NCBI RefSeq assembly: GCF_003063335.1
Contig: NZ_NERX01000005.1
Location: forward strand, 62,001-126,000
Length of the DNA: 64,000 bases
Source: Limnohabitans sp. MMS-10A-192
Lineage (GTDB): Bacteria > Pseudomonadota > Gammaproteobacteria > Burkholderiales > Burkholderiaceae_C
Direction: 5' to 3'
Part shown: piece after piece, positions 8,970-18,746 of the stretch
Position numbering within the stretch: the first letter of the stretch is position 1
Layout: every line of letters starts with the position of its first letter
Notes under the pieces: generated by a model
Database searches by the model: none
What the model was told of the DNA's origin: nothing
The model's input: only the letters and a program-made list of their open reading frames with translations
Program-made: the position numbers and the translations under genes

Positions 8970-10238
8970 ATGGCTTTTTTCAAAAACATTCCCTACGAAC
9001 TCGTACTGGGCTGGCGTTACACCCGCGCAGGCCGCGCCACGCGGCGCAATGGCTTCATTTCTTTCATTTCCGGGGTGTCCATGATGGGCATTGGCCTCGG
9101 TGTGGCGGCGCTGATCATCGTGCTGAGCGTGATGAACGGCTTTCAAAAAGAGGTGCGCGACCGCATGCTGGGTGTGGTCTCTCACATAGAGGTTTATGCC
9201 GCCGACGGCGGGGCGGTGCAGGACTTGCCCGCTTTGCTGCGCCACCTCAAGGCCCACCCGCAGGTGTTGGGTGCCGCGCCTTTCATCACCGCGCAGGCTT
9301 TGCTGGCGCGGGGTGAAGACATGAAGGGCGTGCTGGTGCGTGGCATCGATCCGGCGCTGGAGCCAGAGGTGACGGACCTGAATTCGGACGCGCAGGGTGC
9401 CGCCTTGCTGCGTTTGCTGCCCGGTCAGTTCGGCCTGGTGTTGGGGACCGATCTGGCGCAGGGGCTGGGTGTGCAGGTGGGCGATCCGGTGACTTTGGTT
9501 TCGCCGTCGGGGCAGGTCACGCCAGCGGGTGTGGTGCCACGCATGAAGCAGATGAATGTGGTCGGCCTGTTCCATTCCGGGCATTACGAATACGACGCCA
9601 CCTTGGCCATGATGCATGTGGACGATGCAGCGCGGATGTTCCGCCTGGAAGGCCCCAGCGGCATCCGCTTGAAACTCAAGGACTTGCACGAAGCCCGCGC
9701 TGTGGCGCGGGACTTGCAGCTGCAATTGGGCGCGCGCTTTTGGGTGCGCGACTGGACGCAGCAAAACAAGACCTGGTTTGCCGCCGTGCAGGTTGAAAAA
9801 CGCATGATGTTCATCATCCTCACGTTGATCGTGGCGGTGGCCGCGTTCAACCTGGTCAGCACCTTGGTGATGACGGTGACCGACAAACGGGCCGACATCG
9901 CCATCTTGCGCACTTTGGGCGCCAGCCCGCGCAGCATCATGGGCATCTTTGTGGTGCAGGGCGCCACGGTGGGCGTGATCGGCACCATGAGCGGTTTGCT
10001 CTTGGGCTTGTTGGTGGCCTTCAACATCGATGTGATCGTGCCCGCGCTGGAAAAACTGTTCAACGCCAGCTTCTTGCCGCGCGACATTTACCTGATCAGC
10101 CGCATGCCCAGCGAGCCACTGGCCAGCGACATCGTGCCGATCGCGTTGATCTCTTTGGTGTTGGCTTTTGTGGCCACGCTCTACCCCAGCTGGCGCGCCA
10201 GCCAGGTCAACCCTGCCGAGGCGCTGCGTTATGAATAA
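8970..10238 (+). CDS. lolC: Lipoprotein-releasing system transmembrane protein LolC/LolE
   Basis: This is the permease of the LolCDE ABC complex, which extracts mature lipoproteins from the inner membrane and hands them to LolA. The 422 residues give one N-terminal helix, a large periplasmic domain and three C-terminal helices, with the FtsX-type motif [16 protein letters not shown] near residue 306. Only one permease gene is present, as in organisms with a merged LolC/E (LolF). The last eight bases overlap lolD. No clear ribosome-binding site precedes the ATG. Confidence 0.95.
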   Translation: MAFFKNIPYELVLGWRYTRAGRATRRNGFISFISGVSMMGIGLGVAALIIVLSVMNGFQKEVRDRMLGVVSHIEVYAADGGAVQDLPALLRHLKAHPQVLGAAPFITAQALLARGEDMKGVLVRGIDPALEPEVTDLNSDAQGAALLRLLPGQFGLVLGTDLAQGLGVQVGDPVTLVSPSGQVTPAGVVPRMKQMNVVGLFHSGHYEYDATLAMMHVDDAARMFRLEGPSGIRLKLKDLHEARAVARDLQLQLGARFWVRDWTQQNKTWFAAVQVEKRMMFIILTLIVAVAAFNLVSTLVMTVTDKRADIAILRTLGASPRSIMGIFVVQGATVGVIGTMSGLLLGLLVAFNIDVIVPALEKLFNASFLPRDIYLISRMPSEPLASDIVPIALISLVLAFVATLYPSWRASQVNPAEALRYE

Positions 10239-10914
10239 AACTGTCTTGCAAGCCCAGGGCCTGACCAAGCGCTTCACCGAAGGCCGTCTGGATGTGACCG
10301 TGTTGCAGGGCGTGGACCTGGAAGTCCATGCGGGGCAAACCTTGGCGATTGTGGGCGCTTCGGGCTCGGGCAAGAGCACGCTCTTGCATTTGCTGGGCGG
10401 GCTGGACGCGCCCACGCAAGGCAGCGTGCAGCTGCAGGGCCAATTGCTCTCAGCGCTCAGCGCGGCCGAGCAAGGCCAGTGGCGCAACCGTTACCTGGGT
10501 TTTGTCTACCAGTTCCACCACCTCTTGCCCGAGTTCAGCGCGCTGGACAACGTGGCCATGCCCTTGTGGATCCGCCGCCAAGACCGCGCCCAGGCTGCCG
10601 CCGTGGCGGCGCAGTGGTTGGCCCGCGTGGGGCTGGCCGATCGCGTGCACCACCGGCCAGCCGAGCTGTCGGGCGGCGAGCGCCAGCGCGTGGCCTTGGC
10701 CCGGGCGCTGGTCAACGATCCGGCTTGTGTGCTGGCCGATGAACCCACCGGCAATCTGGACCGCGAGACGGCCGATGGTGTGTTCGCGCTGATGCTGCAA
10801 TTGGCGCGCGAGCGCGGCACTGCTTTTGTGGTGGTCACGCACGACCAGGCCTTGGCGGCCCGCTGCGACCGGCAATTGCATCTGGTCAAAGGCGTGTTGC
10901 AGCCAGCTGTTTGA
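10231..10914 (+). CDS. lolD: Lipoprotein-releasing system ATP-binding protein LolD
   Basis: This is the ATPase of the LolCDE exporter. The 227 residues have Walker [10 protein letters not shown] at 42-50, the signature [15 protein letters not shown] near 146, Walker [13 protein letters not shown] near 168, and an H-loop in VVTHDQ. The ATG at 10231 overlaps the end of lolC by eight bases, which implies coupled translation. The gene for the receiving chaperone, lolA, lies in the same window at 38982. Confidence 0.96.
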   Translation: MNKTVLQAQGLTKRFTEGRLDVTVLQGVDLEVHAGQTLAIVGASGSGKSTLLHLLGGLDAPTQGSVQLQGQLLSALSAAEQGQWRNRYLGFVYQFHHLLPEFSALDNVAMPLWIRRQDRAQAAAVAAQWLARVGLADRVHHRPAELSGGERQRVALARALVNDPACVLADEPTGNLDRETADGVFALMLQLARERGTAFVVVTHDQALAARCDRQLHLVKGVLQPAV

Positions 10915-10920
10915 GCTGCG

Positions 10921-11760
10921 ATGTGGATCGACACCCATTGCCACCTGGACGCGGCGGAGTTTGACGCCGACCGTGGTGCGGTTCGGGCGCAGGCCCGCGC
11001 ACAAGGTGTGGCGCTGTCTGTGATCCCGGCGGTGGAGCGCTCGCATTGGTCGGCCGTGGCGCAGCTGGCGGCCCAGCAAGGCGATGCCTATGCCCTGGGC
11101 ATTCACCCTTTGTATGTGCCGCAGGCCAGTGAAGAAGACTTGCTGGCGTTGGACCGGGCCTTGACCGAGCGCCAGGGCGACCCGCGCTTGGTGGCGGTGG
11201 GCGAGATCGGGCTGGATTTTTTTGTGCCTGCCTTGTGCGAGCCCGCCATGCGCGAGCGGCAGTGGCGGTTCTACACCGCCCAATTGATGCTGGCGCAAAA
11301 ACATCAATTGCCGGTGATCTTGCATGTGCGCCGATCGGCCGACCTCTTGCTCAAAGGCCTGCGCCAATGCCCGGTGGTGTCTGGCATCGCGCACGCCTTC
11401 AATGGCAGTGCGCAGCAGGCCGGGCATTTTGTGGCGATGGGTTTTGCGTTGGGCTTTGGCGGTGCGCTCACTTACGAGCGGGCTTTGCAATTGCGCCGAT
11501 TGGCGTGCGATTTGCCGCTTGCGGCTTTGGTGCTGGAAACCGATGCGCCCGACATGCCGCCGCATTGGCTGTACCAGACGGCTGAGCAGCGGGCGCTGGG
11601 CCAGGCGCAAGGCCGCAACAGTCCGGCTGAGTTGCCGCGCATTGCGCAGGTGCTGGCGGATTTGCGTGGGCTGGCGCTCCACGATCTCGCGCAAGCCAGC
11701 ACAAGCAATGCCCTGCGGGTTTTGCCCAAGCTGTCGGCCTTGTCTTTGACGGGGGGATGA
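10921..11760 (+). CDS. tatD: TatD-family metal-dependent hydrolase/DNase
   Basis: The 279-residue protein begins with the family motif WIDTHCHLD (HxH metal ligands at residues 6 and 8). It has GEIGLDF near residue 96, H140-type and H165-type histidines in ILHVRR and GIAHAFNG, and ETDAPDMPP near 206. TatD proteins are Mg2+-dependent 3'-5' exonucleases or hydrolases, cytoplasmic. It starts six bases after lolD and overlaps the next gene by four bases, within a compact operon. Confidence 0.93.
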   Translation: MWIDTHCHLDAAEFDADRGAVRAQARAQGVALSVIPAVERSHWSAVAQLAAQQGDAYALGIHPLYVPQASEEDLLALDRALTERQGDPRLVAVGEIGLDFFVPALCEPAMRERQWRFYTAQLMLAQKHQLPVILHVRRSADLLLKGLRQCPVVSGIAHAFNGSAQQAGHFVAMGFALGFGGALTYERALQLRRLACDLPLAALVLETDAPDMPPHWLYQTAEQRALGQAQGRNSPAELPRIAQVLADLRGLALHDLAQASTSNALRVLPKLSALSLTGG

Positions 11761-12311
11761 GGTTGTCCAACGATGCTCAACAGCCCGAACGTTTGCAGGG
11801 TTTGCCGCCCTTGGTGCATGCCCACACCCGGGTCTTGGTGTTGGGCAGTTTCCCCAGTGTGAAGTCTTTGCAGTCGCAGCAGTATTACGCGCACCCGAAA
11901 AACCATTTCTGGCGCATCATGCTGGCGCTGTGGCCCGATGCCCCTTGGCCTGTAGACGGCGATTACGGCCAGCGCTGCCAATGCTTGCTGGCCCAAGGCG
12001 TGGGTGTGTGGGATGTGTATGCGCATTGCGAGCGCGAAGGCAGTCTGGACAGTGCGATCCGCCATGCGCAGCTGAATGATTTTCCGGCTCTGCTTGGGCG
12101 TTGCCCCCAGTTGCGCGGCATCTTGCACAACGGCGGCGAGAGTTTCAGACACGCCAAAGCGGTCGAAAAAGCGCTGCTCAGCGCGGGTTTGGCCGAGCGC
12201 GTGACGCTTCATCGCCTACCATCGACCAGTCCGGCCAATGCGTCGTGGACTTTTGAACAAAAACTCAGCGCCTGGCAGGCGGTGATGAACACCCATGGAA
12301 TGATGGCATGA
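11757..12311 (+). CDS. DNA-deoxyinosine glycosylase (uracil-DNA glycosylase superfamily)
   Basis: The 184-residue protein has the superfamily motif LGSFPSVKSLQSQQYYAHPK near residue 28 and the C-terminal LPSTSPAN motif near 158. Both are typical of the hypoxanthine/deoxyinosine glycosylase branch that removes deaminated adenine from DNA. The ATG overlaps the tatD stop (ATGA), and its own stop overlaps the next start in the same way. The substrate is inferred from the motif family, not demonstrated. Confidence 0.85.
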   Translation: MRLSNDAQQPERLQGLPPLVHAHTRVLVLGSFPSVKSLQSQQYYAHPKNHFWRIMLALWPDAPWPVDGDYGQRCQCLLAQGVGVWDVYAHCEREGSLDSAIRHAQLNDFPALLGRCPQLRGILHNGGESFRHAKAVEKALLSAGLAERVTLHRLPSTSPANASWTFEQKLSAWQAVMNTHGMMA

Positions 12312-13066
12312 GCCGAAAAAAAGCAATCGAACTGCCCGAAGTCAATTTTTCTGAAGACGGCGAAATCCGTTACCTGCACTTGGGCACCGAGTGGATTCAG
12401 GGCTCCATGTTTCTGGACAGGCCTTACGACATTGAGCTGGAGTATGTGCAGCGCATGTTCGGCTGGCTGCTGTTTTTTCCGCACGACGAAGTCAAAGGTG
12501 CGCACGCCATGCAGCTGGGCTTGGGCGCAGGCACCATCACCAAGTTTTGCTACAAAAAGCTCAAGATGACCACCACCGCCATCGAGCTCAACCCGGGTGT
12601 GCTCCATGCGTGTCGTGGCTGGTTCCGTTTGCCGCCAGACGATGAACGTTTGCGCGTGGTGCTGGCCGATGCGGCGCTGGAAATCCAGTCTGACGAATGG
12701 CGTGGCACCGTCGATGCGCTGCAGGTGGATTTGTACGACGAACACGCGGCCGCGCCCGTGCTCGACACGCCCGACTTTTACCGCCACTGCCGCGATCTGC
12801 TCAGCCCGCAAGGCGTGATGACGGTCAACCTGTTTGGCCGCTCGTCCAGCTACCCGGCCAGCGTCGAGAAGATTTGCGCGGCTTTTGGCGAAGACGCGGT
12901 GTGGGCCTTCAAACCCACCCGCGAAGGCAATGCGATCGTGCTGGCCCAGCGCACCAGCAGCCGACCCAAGCGCGAAGAGTTGCTGGCGGCTGCCGAACGC
13001 ATTCAGGACAAATGGGGTCTGCCTGCACCCAAATGGCTCAGGGTGTTCAAGCCGCTGAGCAAATGA
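12308..13066 (+). CDS. Spermidine synthase-like SAM/dcSAM-binding protein
   Basis: The 252 residues contain a Rossmann fold with the glycine motif LGLGAGTITKFC near residue 62, AIELNPGV near 83 and VDLYDEH near 138, as in polyamine synthases and related methyltransferases. It lacks the usual N-terminal beta-domain of full spermidine synthases (about 280-300 residues), so the true substrate may differ. It is the last gene of the lolC-lolD-tatD-glycosylase operon, joined by a four-base overlap. Confidence 0.75.
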   Translation: MSRKKAIELPEVNFSEDGEIRYLHLGTEWIQGSMFLDRPYDIELEYVQRMFGWLLFFPHDEVKGAHAMQLGLGAGTITKFCYKKLKMTTTAIELNPGVLHACRGWFRLPPDDERLRVVLADAALEIQSDEWRGTVDALQVDLYDEHAAAPVLDTPDFYRHCRDLLSPQGVMTVNLFGRSSSYPASVEKICAAFGEDAVWAFKPTREGNAIVLAQRTSSRPKREELLAAAERIQDKWGLPAPKWLRVFKPLSK

Positions 13067-13071
13067 AGCCG

Positions 13072-13094
13072 TGGCGCACACTCATGGTGCGCCA
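13072..13094 (+). repeat. Hairpin downstream of the spermidine synthase-like gene
   Basis: TGGCGCAC and GTGCGCCA form a perfect 8-bp stem with a 7-base loop, six bases after the stop codon. There is no T-run, so it is a possible weak terminator or an mRNA 3'-end stabiliser. Confidence 0.4.
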
Positions 13095-13214
13095 AGCCGC
13101 ATGAAATAAGGGTAAACCATGGTTTTCTCATGATGGGGACATAGGTGTAACCCACATCCATCCGCAGTGCATCTTCACGCAAAATCATGCCAACTCAATC
13201 AGAGGAGATATGTC

Positions 13215-13703
13215 GTGAACATCAAGAGTCAAAAAGACTTTTTTTCAGGTCTGCTTTTTACAGTAGCGGGTGCAGCTTTTGCATATGGCGCTACAAATTA
13301 CAGCATCGGTTCTGGCGCCCGCATGGGGCCAGGTTACTTCCCCATGTTATTGGGCATCTTGCTGGCCGTGATCGGTGGCTTTGTGATGTTCAAGGCCTTA
13401 ACGGTCGAGACACAAGACGGCGAAAAGATTGGCAAATGGGCGTGGAAGCCTTTGTTTTTCATCATCGCTGGCAACTTGTTGTTTGGCGTCTTGTTGGGCG
13501 GCTTGCCCAGCTTGGGTGTCCCGGCCATGGGTCTGATCATGGCCATCTTTGGCACCACCATCGTTGTCAGCCTTGCGGGTGAGACCTTCAACCTCAAGGA
13601 AGTCCTGGTTTTGTCCAGCGTTCTGTCCATCGGCAGCTATGCCGCTTTCGTGTTGCTGCTCAAGTTGCAGTTTCCCGTTTGGCCCACATTCATCACCGGT
13701 TGA
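13215..13703 (+). CDS. tctB: Tripartite tricarboxylate transporter small membrane subunit TctB
   Basis: TctB is the small four-helix subunit of TTT carriers, which import carboxylates using a periplasmic binding protein. The 162-residue product has a helix at about 8-28, the motif GPGYFPMLLG near 40, and three further helices. I chose the GTG at 13215 because GAGGAG lies seven bases upstream; a longer frame from 13167 has no such site. tctA follows after 13 bases. No binding-protein gene (tctC) sits next to the pair. Confidence 0.9.
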   Translation: MNIKSQKDFFSGLLFTVAGAAFAYGATNYSIGSGARMGPGYFPMLLGILLAVIGGFVMFKALTVETQDGEKIGKWAWKPLFFIIAGNLLFGVLLGGLPSLGVPAMGLIMAIFGTTIVVSLAGETFNLKEVLVLSSVLSIGSYAAFVLLLKLQFPVWPTFITG

Positions 13704-13716
13704 GGAGTAACAGAAC

Positions 13717-15228
13717 ATGGAATTGTTTGACAACTTGGCACTGGGTTTTGGGGTGGCTTTCACCTTTCAGAACCTGATTTATGCGTTCATTGGCTGCCTG
13801 TTGGGCACGCTGATCGGTGTGTTGCCTGGTGTGGGGCCTGTGGCCACCATCGCCATGCTGCTGCCAGCTACTTATGCGCTGCCCCCTGTGGCTGCGCTGA
13901 TCATGCTGGCCGGTATTTATTACGGTGCACAGTACGGTGGATCTACCACGGCCATTTTGGTCAACCTGCCCGGTGAAGCTTCATCGGTGGTGACCATGAT
14001 CGACGGCTACCAGATGGCTCGCAAAGGTCGTGCAGGTCCTGCATTGGCTGCGGCGGGTTTGGGTTCGTTTTTCGCTGGCTGCGTAGGTACCCTCATCTTG
14101 GCTGCATTTGCGGCGCCTCTGACCGAGGTGGCGTTCAAGTTTGGCCCCGCCGAGTACTTCTCCCTGATGATCTTGGGCCTGATTGGCGCCGTGGTGCTGG
14201 CTTCAGGGTCGCTGATCAAAGCGGTTGGCATGATTGTGCTGGGCCTGTTGATGGGCTTGATTGGTACCGACGTGAATTCCGGTGTGGCTCGTTTCAGCTT
14301 TGATATTCCTGAGCTGACAGACGGCGTGGGTTTCATCGTCATCGCCATGGGCGTTTTTGGCTACGGCGAGATCATCTCCAACTTGTCCAAGCCTGAAGAT
14401 GAGCGCGAAGTCTTCACCGCCAAAGTGACGGGTCTGATGCCCACAGTTGAAGATTTGAAGAACATGGTGCCTGCCGTCTTGCGCGGCACGGCGCTGGGCT
14501 CTGCTCTGGGTATCTTGCCTGGTGGCGGTGCTTTGCTGGCAGCTTTTGCGGCCTACACCATTGAGAAGAAAACCAAGTTGCGTCCGGGCGAAGTGCCTTT
14601 TGGTCAAGGCAACATCCGTGGCGTGGCGTCCCCTGAGTCGGCCAACAACTCGGCTTCGCAGACATCCTTCATTCCTTTGCTGACCTTGGGCATTCCGCCC
14701 AACGCCGTGATGGCTTTGATGGTGGGTGCCATGACCATCCACAACATTCAGCCCGGCCCGCAAGTGATGACCAGCAACCCCGAGTTGTTCTGGGGTCTGA
14801 TCGCATCGATGTGGATTGGCAATGCCATGTTGGTGATTTTGAACCTGCCTTTGATCGGCATTTGGATCAAGTTGCTCACCGTGCCTTACCGCTGGTTGTT
14901 CCCGGCCATCGTGCTGTTTTGCGCGATCGGTGTGTACTCGACCAACAACAACACCTGGGACATCTGGATGGTGGCCATGTTCGGTGTGATCGGTTACACC
15001 TTCATCAAGTTGGGCATGGAGCCAGCGCCTTTGCTGTTGGGCTTCATTCTGGGCCCGATGATGGAAGAGAATCTGCGCCGTGCCATGTTGCTCTCGCGTG
15101 GTGACTGGAGTGTGTTTGTGACACGTCCTTTGTCGGCCGGTTTGTTGGCTGCCGCTGTTTTGTTGCTGATCATTGTGGCTTTGCCATCGATCAAATCCAA
15201 ACGCGAAGAAGCATTCGTGGAAGACTGA
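13717..15228 (+). CDS. tctA: Tripartite tricarboxylate transporter large membrane subunit TctA
   Basis: The 503-residue protein is the large channel subunit of a TTT carrier, with about 12 membrane segments. It shows the family motifs GVLPGVGPVATIAMLLP near residue 32, YYGAQYGGSTTAILVNLPGE near 69, and the repeat GILPGGGALLAAF near 266, as expected for its internal duplication. It partners TctB. The substrate would be set by an unlinked Bug/TctC protein, possibly one like that at 44796-45758. A strong terminator follows. Confidence 0.96.
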   Translation: MELFDNLALGFGVAFTFQNLIYAFIGCLLGTLIGVLPGVGPVATIAMLLPATYALPPVAALIMLAGIYYGAQYGGSTTAILVNLPGEASSVVTMIDGYQMARKGRAGPALAAAGLGSFFAGCVGTLILAAFAAPLTEVAFKFGPAEYFSLMILGLIGAVVLASGSLIKAVGMIVLGLLMGLIGTDVNSGVARFSFDIPELTDGVGFIVIAMGVFGYGEIISNLSKPEDEREVFTAKVTGLMPTVEDLKNMVPAVLRGTALGSALGILPGGGALLAAFAAYTIEKKTKLRPGEVPFGQGNIRGVASPESANNSASQTSFIPLLTLGIPPNAVMALMVGAMTIHNIQPGPQVMTSNPELFWGLIASMWIGNAMLVILNLPLIGIWIKLLTVPYRWLFPAIVLFCAIGVYSTNNNTWDIWMVAMFGVIGYTFIKLGMEPAPLLLGFILGPMMEENLRRAMLLSRGDWSVFVTRPLSAGLLAAAVLLLIIVALPSIKSKREEAFVED

Positions 15229-15252
15229 GCCCTGCTTGTCTTCTTGATCCCA

Positions 15253-15277
15253 ACGGCCTCCTCGCGAGGCCGTTTTT
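15253..15277 (+). terminator. Rho-independent terminator of tctBA
   Basis: ACGGCCTC and GAGGCCGT form an 8-bp stem with loop CTCGC, followed by TTTTT. Confidence 0.85.
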
Positions 15278-15385
15278 CATGGCGGCCCCCGTGTCACCTC
15301 TGCTAGCACCAGGGTTTGCCGCCTCTGACAAAATCAAGGATTGGCTGGCCTTGGGCCACGAATTTTTGGCGACTTACGGACTGAT

Positions 15386-17008
15386 ATGCAGTTTCACAAC
15401 CAATACCCTTACACCAGCACACGCTTGCCTTTGTTTGCCCGCAATGTGGTGTCGACCTCACACCCCTTGGCGGCGCAAGCGGGCCTGCGCATGATGCTCA
15501 AAGGCGGCAACGCGGTCGATGCCGCCATCGCCGCTGCGGCCGTGATCACCTTGACCGAGCCTGTGAGCTGCGGTCTGGGCTCCGATGCTTTTGCCATTCT
15601 TTGGGATGGGCAACAGCTGCATGGGCTCAATGCTTCGGGCCCTGCGCCATCGACTTGGACGCCCGAATACTTTCACCGCAAATATGGCGCGGATGCGGTC
15701 GCGCCTCCGAAGCGCGGCATGGACTCGGTCACCGTGCCAGGCGCCGTCGCAGGCTGGGTGGCCATGAGCGAGCGTTTCGGCAAGCTGCCTTTTGCCGACT
15801 TGCTGGAGCCCGCCATCGAGGTGGCCGAGCGCGGTTATCTGGTGCCAGTGGTGGTGCAACAAAAATGGGCGGCGGCCACACCCGAGCTGCAATCGCAGCC
15901 GGGCTTTGCGCAGAGCTTTTTGCCTTGGGGCCGTGCGCCCGAGGTGGGCGAGTTGTTCCAGTTCAAGAACGCGGCGCGAGGTCTCAAAGCCATCGCCGCC
16001 ACCAAAGGTCAAGCCTTGTACGGTGGCGAGATCGCCGAAGCGATTGAGCGTTTTGCCAAAGACAACGGTGGCAGCATCACCGCCAAAGACTTGGCCGACT
16101 TCAAGCCAGAGTGGGTCAAGCCGATTGCGCAAGACTACCGGGGCTATACCCTGCACGAAATCCCGCCCAACGGGCAGGGCATCGCCGCCTTGATCGCGCT
16201 GGGCATCTTGTCCAACTTTGACCTGGCCAGCCACGCGGTGGACGGGGTCGATTCGCAGCACCTGCAGATCGAAGCCATGAAGCTGGCGTTTGCCGATGTG
16301 TACCGCTATGTGGCCGATCCGCGCTACATGGAGGTCACGCCTGAGCAGATGCTTGACCCGGCTTACCTGGCCAGCCGTGCCAAGCTCATCGACATGAAGA
16401 AGGCGCAAAACTTCCAGGCGGGCAACCCGGTCAAGGGCGGCACGATTTATCTCACGGCGGCTGACGAAAACGGCATGATGGTCAGCTTCATCCAGAGCAA
16501 TTTCATGGGTTTTGGCTCCGGTTGTGTGGAGCCGACCTATGGCATCAGTTTGCAAAATCGCGGCCATGGCTTCAGCACCAACGCGAAGGGGCCCAACACG
16601 GCCAACTTGGTGATGCCCGGTAAGCGCCCATTTCAGACCATCATCCCTGCTTTCCTGACCCAAAACGGCCAACCCGTCATGAGCTACGGTGTGATGGGCG
16701 CCAACATGCAGCCCCAGGGTCATATGCAAACGCTGGTGCGCATGTTGGACTACAAGCAGAACCCGCAGGCCGCTTGCGATGCGCCGCGCTGGCGCTACAA
16801 CACGGGCCTGAACATCAACGTGGAAGCCGCGATGAACGCCCAGACCGTGCAAGCACTGACCGAGCGCGGTCACCAGCTCGACATCATCAACGACTCCTAC
16901 CAGGACTTTGGCGCTGGCCAATTCATCTGGCGCATGGGCGATCCGGGTGTGGAGGGTTACATGGCCGCCAGCGACCCGCGCCGGGACGGGCAGGCGGTGG
17001 GCTTTTGA
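15386..17008 (+). CDS. Gamma-glutamyltransferase-family Ntn hydrolase
   Basis: The 540-residue protein matches the gamma-glutamyltranspeptidase/acylase family, self-cleaving enzymes that act on glutathione or acyl-amide substrates. Evidence includes HPLAAQAGLRMMLKGGNA near residue 26, the oxyanion-region GMDSVTVPGAVAGW near 111, and the expected nucleophile T353 in GGTIYLTAAD. It lacks a signal peptide, so this is a cytoplasmic type (YwrD-like). The ATG at 15386 was chosen to avoid a non-homologous extension from 15341. It overlaps the following permease gene by one base. Confidence 0.88.
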   Translation: MQFHNQYPYTSTRLPLFARNVVSTSHPLAAQAGLRMMLKGGNAVDAAIAAAAVITLTEPVSCGLGSDAFAILWDGQQLHGLNASGPAPSTWTPEYFHRKYGADAVAPPKRGMDSVTVPGAVAGWVAMSERFGKLPFADLLEPAIEVAERGYLVPVVVQQKWAAATPELQSQPGFAQSFLPWGRAPEVGELFQFKNAARGLKAIAATKGQALYGGEIAEAIERFAKDNGGSITAKDLADFKPEWVKPIAQDYRGYTLHEIPPNGQGIAALIALGILSNFDLASHAVDGVDSQHLQIEAMKLAFADVYRYVADPRYMEVTPEQMLDPAYLASRAKLIDMKKAQNFQAGNPVKGGTIYLTAADENGMMVSFIQSNFMGFGSGCVEPTYGISLQNRGHGFSTNAKGPNTANLVMPGKRPFQTIIPAFLTQNGQPVMSYGVMGANMQPQGHMQTLVRMLDYKQNPQAACDAPRWRYNTGLNINVEAAMNAQTVQALTERGHQLDIINDSYQDFGAGQFIWRMGDPGVEGYMAASDPRRDGQAVGF

Positions 17009-17913
17009 TGGTGCAGGCACAGCCGCACAAAGCCTCCGCTGGTTTGATCCTGGCGGCGACCGGTGCCATCGCCTTCAGTGGCAAGGCCATCATCGTCAAA
17101 CTGGCCTACCGCCATGGCGTGGATGCGGTCACGCTTTTGATGTACCGCATGCTGTTTGCGCTGCCCATGTTTTTGCTGATGGCCTGGTGGGCAGGGCGGG
17201 GCAAGGCCGCGTTGACTGGGCGCGACTGGCTGGGTGTGATCGGCTTGGGTTTCAGCGGTTATTACTTGTCGAGCTTTTTGGACTTTTGGGGCCTGGAGTT
17301 CATCAGCGCTTCGCTGGAGCGCTTGATCCTGTACCTCAACCCCACGCTGGTGCTGGTGCTGGGTTGGTTCTTGTTCAAAAAGCGCATCAGCACCCGCCAG
17401 GGCATGGCCATGGCCATCAGTTACTCGGGTGTTTTGCTGGTGTTCGGGCATGAAGTCAGCCTGGCCGGCACGCATGCCGCCCTGGGGGCCTTTTTGGTGT
17501 TCTCCAGCGCATTCACCTATGCCGTTTACCTGACCTACAGCGGCCAGATGGTGCAACGCTTGGGTTCTTTGCGGCTGGCCGGGCTGGCCTCTTCGGCCGC
17601 TTGCTTTTTTTGCTTGTTGCAGTTTGCACTGCTGCGGCCCTGGGCCGCTGCGCAAGTGGCCGAGCCGGTGCTGTGGCTGTCGCTGCTCAACGCCACGGCC
17701 TGCACCGCTTTGCCGGTGCTGCTGGTCATGATGGCGATTGAGCGCATTGGCCCGGGCCTGACGGCGCAGACGGGCATGATCGGCCCCATGTCGACGATTT
17801 TGATGGGCGTTCTGATTTTGGATGAGCCCTTCAATGTGTGGGTCATCGCTGGCACCGCTTTGGTGGTCAGTGGTGTGTTTTTTGTGACGCGGCCAGCGGG
17901 CCGCAGCAATTGA
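17008..17913 (+). CDS. DMT-superfamily (EamA) permease
   Basis: The 301-residue protein has ten predicted membrane helices in two EamA repeats, with the usual starts AATGAIAFSGKAIIVK near residue 16 and an acidic/aromatic end of each repeat (LNPTLVLVLGWFLFKKR and LILDEPFNVW). Its ATG overlaps the stop of the gamma-glutamyltransferase-like gene by one base, so the two are translationally coupled. It could export or import a product of that enzyme, but this is inference. Confidence 0.85.
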   Translation: MVQAQPHKASAGLILAATGAIAFSGKAIIVKLAYRHGVDAVTLLMYRMLFALPMFLLMAWWAGRGKAALTGRDWLGVIGLGFSGYYLSSFLDFWGLEFISASLERLILYLNPTLVLVLGWFLFKKRISTRQGMAMAISYSGVLLVFGHEVSLAGTHAALGAFLVFSSAFTYAVYLTYSGQMVQRLGSLRLAGLASSAACFFCLLQFALLRPWAAAQVAEPVLWLSLLNATACTALPVLLVMMAIERIGPGLTAQTGMIGPMSTILMGVLILDEPFNVWVIAGTALVVSGVFFVTRPAGRSN

Positions 17914-17929
17914 TTTTCAGGAGAACAAA

Positions 17930-18730
17930 ATGGATCTGGGCATTGCAGGCAAATGGGCTTTGGTGGGTGGCGCGAGCAAAGGCTTGGGCTGGGGTTGCGC
18001 ACGCGCCTTGGCGCTCGAAGGCGTGAACGTGGTCATGGTGGCGCGGGGCGCTGAGGTGCTGGACAAGGCCGTCGACGACTTGCGTGCCGAAACAGGCGGC
18101 AAGGTGAAATTGATCGCGGTGGCACAAGACATCACCACCCCAGCGGGCCGCGAAGCCATCTGGAACGTGGCCGGTGGCCCCGGCAAGGACTACGACATCG
18201 TGGTCACCAACGCAGGCGGCCCACCCCCTGGCGACTTCCGCGACTGGGACCGCGACGCCTGGATCAAGGCCATCGACGGCAACATGCTCACCCCGATTGA
18301 ACTGATCAAAGCCACGGTGGACGGCATGGCCGCACGCGGCTTTGGCCGCATCGTCAACATCACCTCCAGCGCTGTGAAGGCGCCCATCGATGTGCTGGGC
18401 TTGTCCAACGGTGCACGCAGCGGCCTCACGGGCTTTGTGGCAGGCGCCTCGCGCAGCAAGATTGCAGGCCAGGGCGTGACCATCAACAACCTGTTGCCCG
18501 GCAAATTCGACACCGATCGCATCCGCGCCACGCTGCCTGCGATGGCGCAAAAGCAGGGCAAAACCGTGGAAGAAATGCGCGCCATCCAGCAAGCGCAGAT
18601 TCCCGCCGGGCGCTATGGCAACCCTCAGGAGTTCGGTGCGATTTGTGCCTTCTTGTGCAGCCAGCATGCGGCTTACATGACGGGCCAGAACGTGTTGGCC
18701 GATGGGGGCGCGTACCCGGGCAGTTTCTAA
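17930..18730 (+). CDS. SDR-family protein with altered catalytic residues
   Basis: This 266-residue Rossmann-fold protein has the cofactor motif GGASKGLG at about residue 14-21, NAGG near 93 and the serine of NITSSAV near 143. At the usual YxxxK position it has SNGAR, so both the catalytic tyrosine and lysine are replaced. A classical-SDR subgroup related to beta-ketoacyl reductases is known to depart from the tetrad in this way. Oxidoreductase activity is therefore uncertain. AGGAG precedes the ATG; the DMT gene ends 16 bases upstream. Confidence 0.85.
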   Translation: MDLGIAGKWALVGGASKGLGWGCARALALEGVNVVMVARGAEVLDKAVDDLRAETGGKVKLIAVAQDITTPAGREAIWNVAGGPGKDYDIVVTNAGGPPPGDFRDWDRDAWIKAIDGNMLTPIELIKATVDGMAARGFGRIVNITSSAVKAPIDVLGLSNGARSGLTGFVAGASRSKIAGQGVTINNLLPGKFDTDRIRATLPAMAQKQGKTVEEMRAIQQAQIPAGRYGNPQEFGAICAFLCSQHAAYMTGQNVLADGGAYPGSF

Positions 18731-18746
18731 GCCGGTAGATTGAGAT

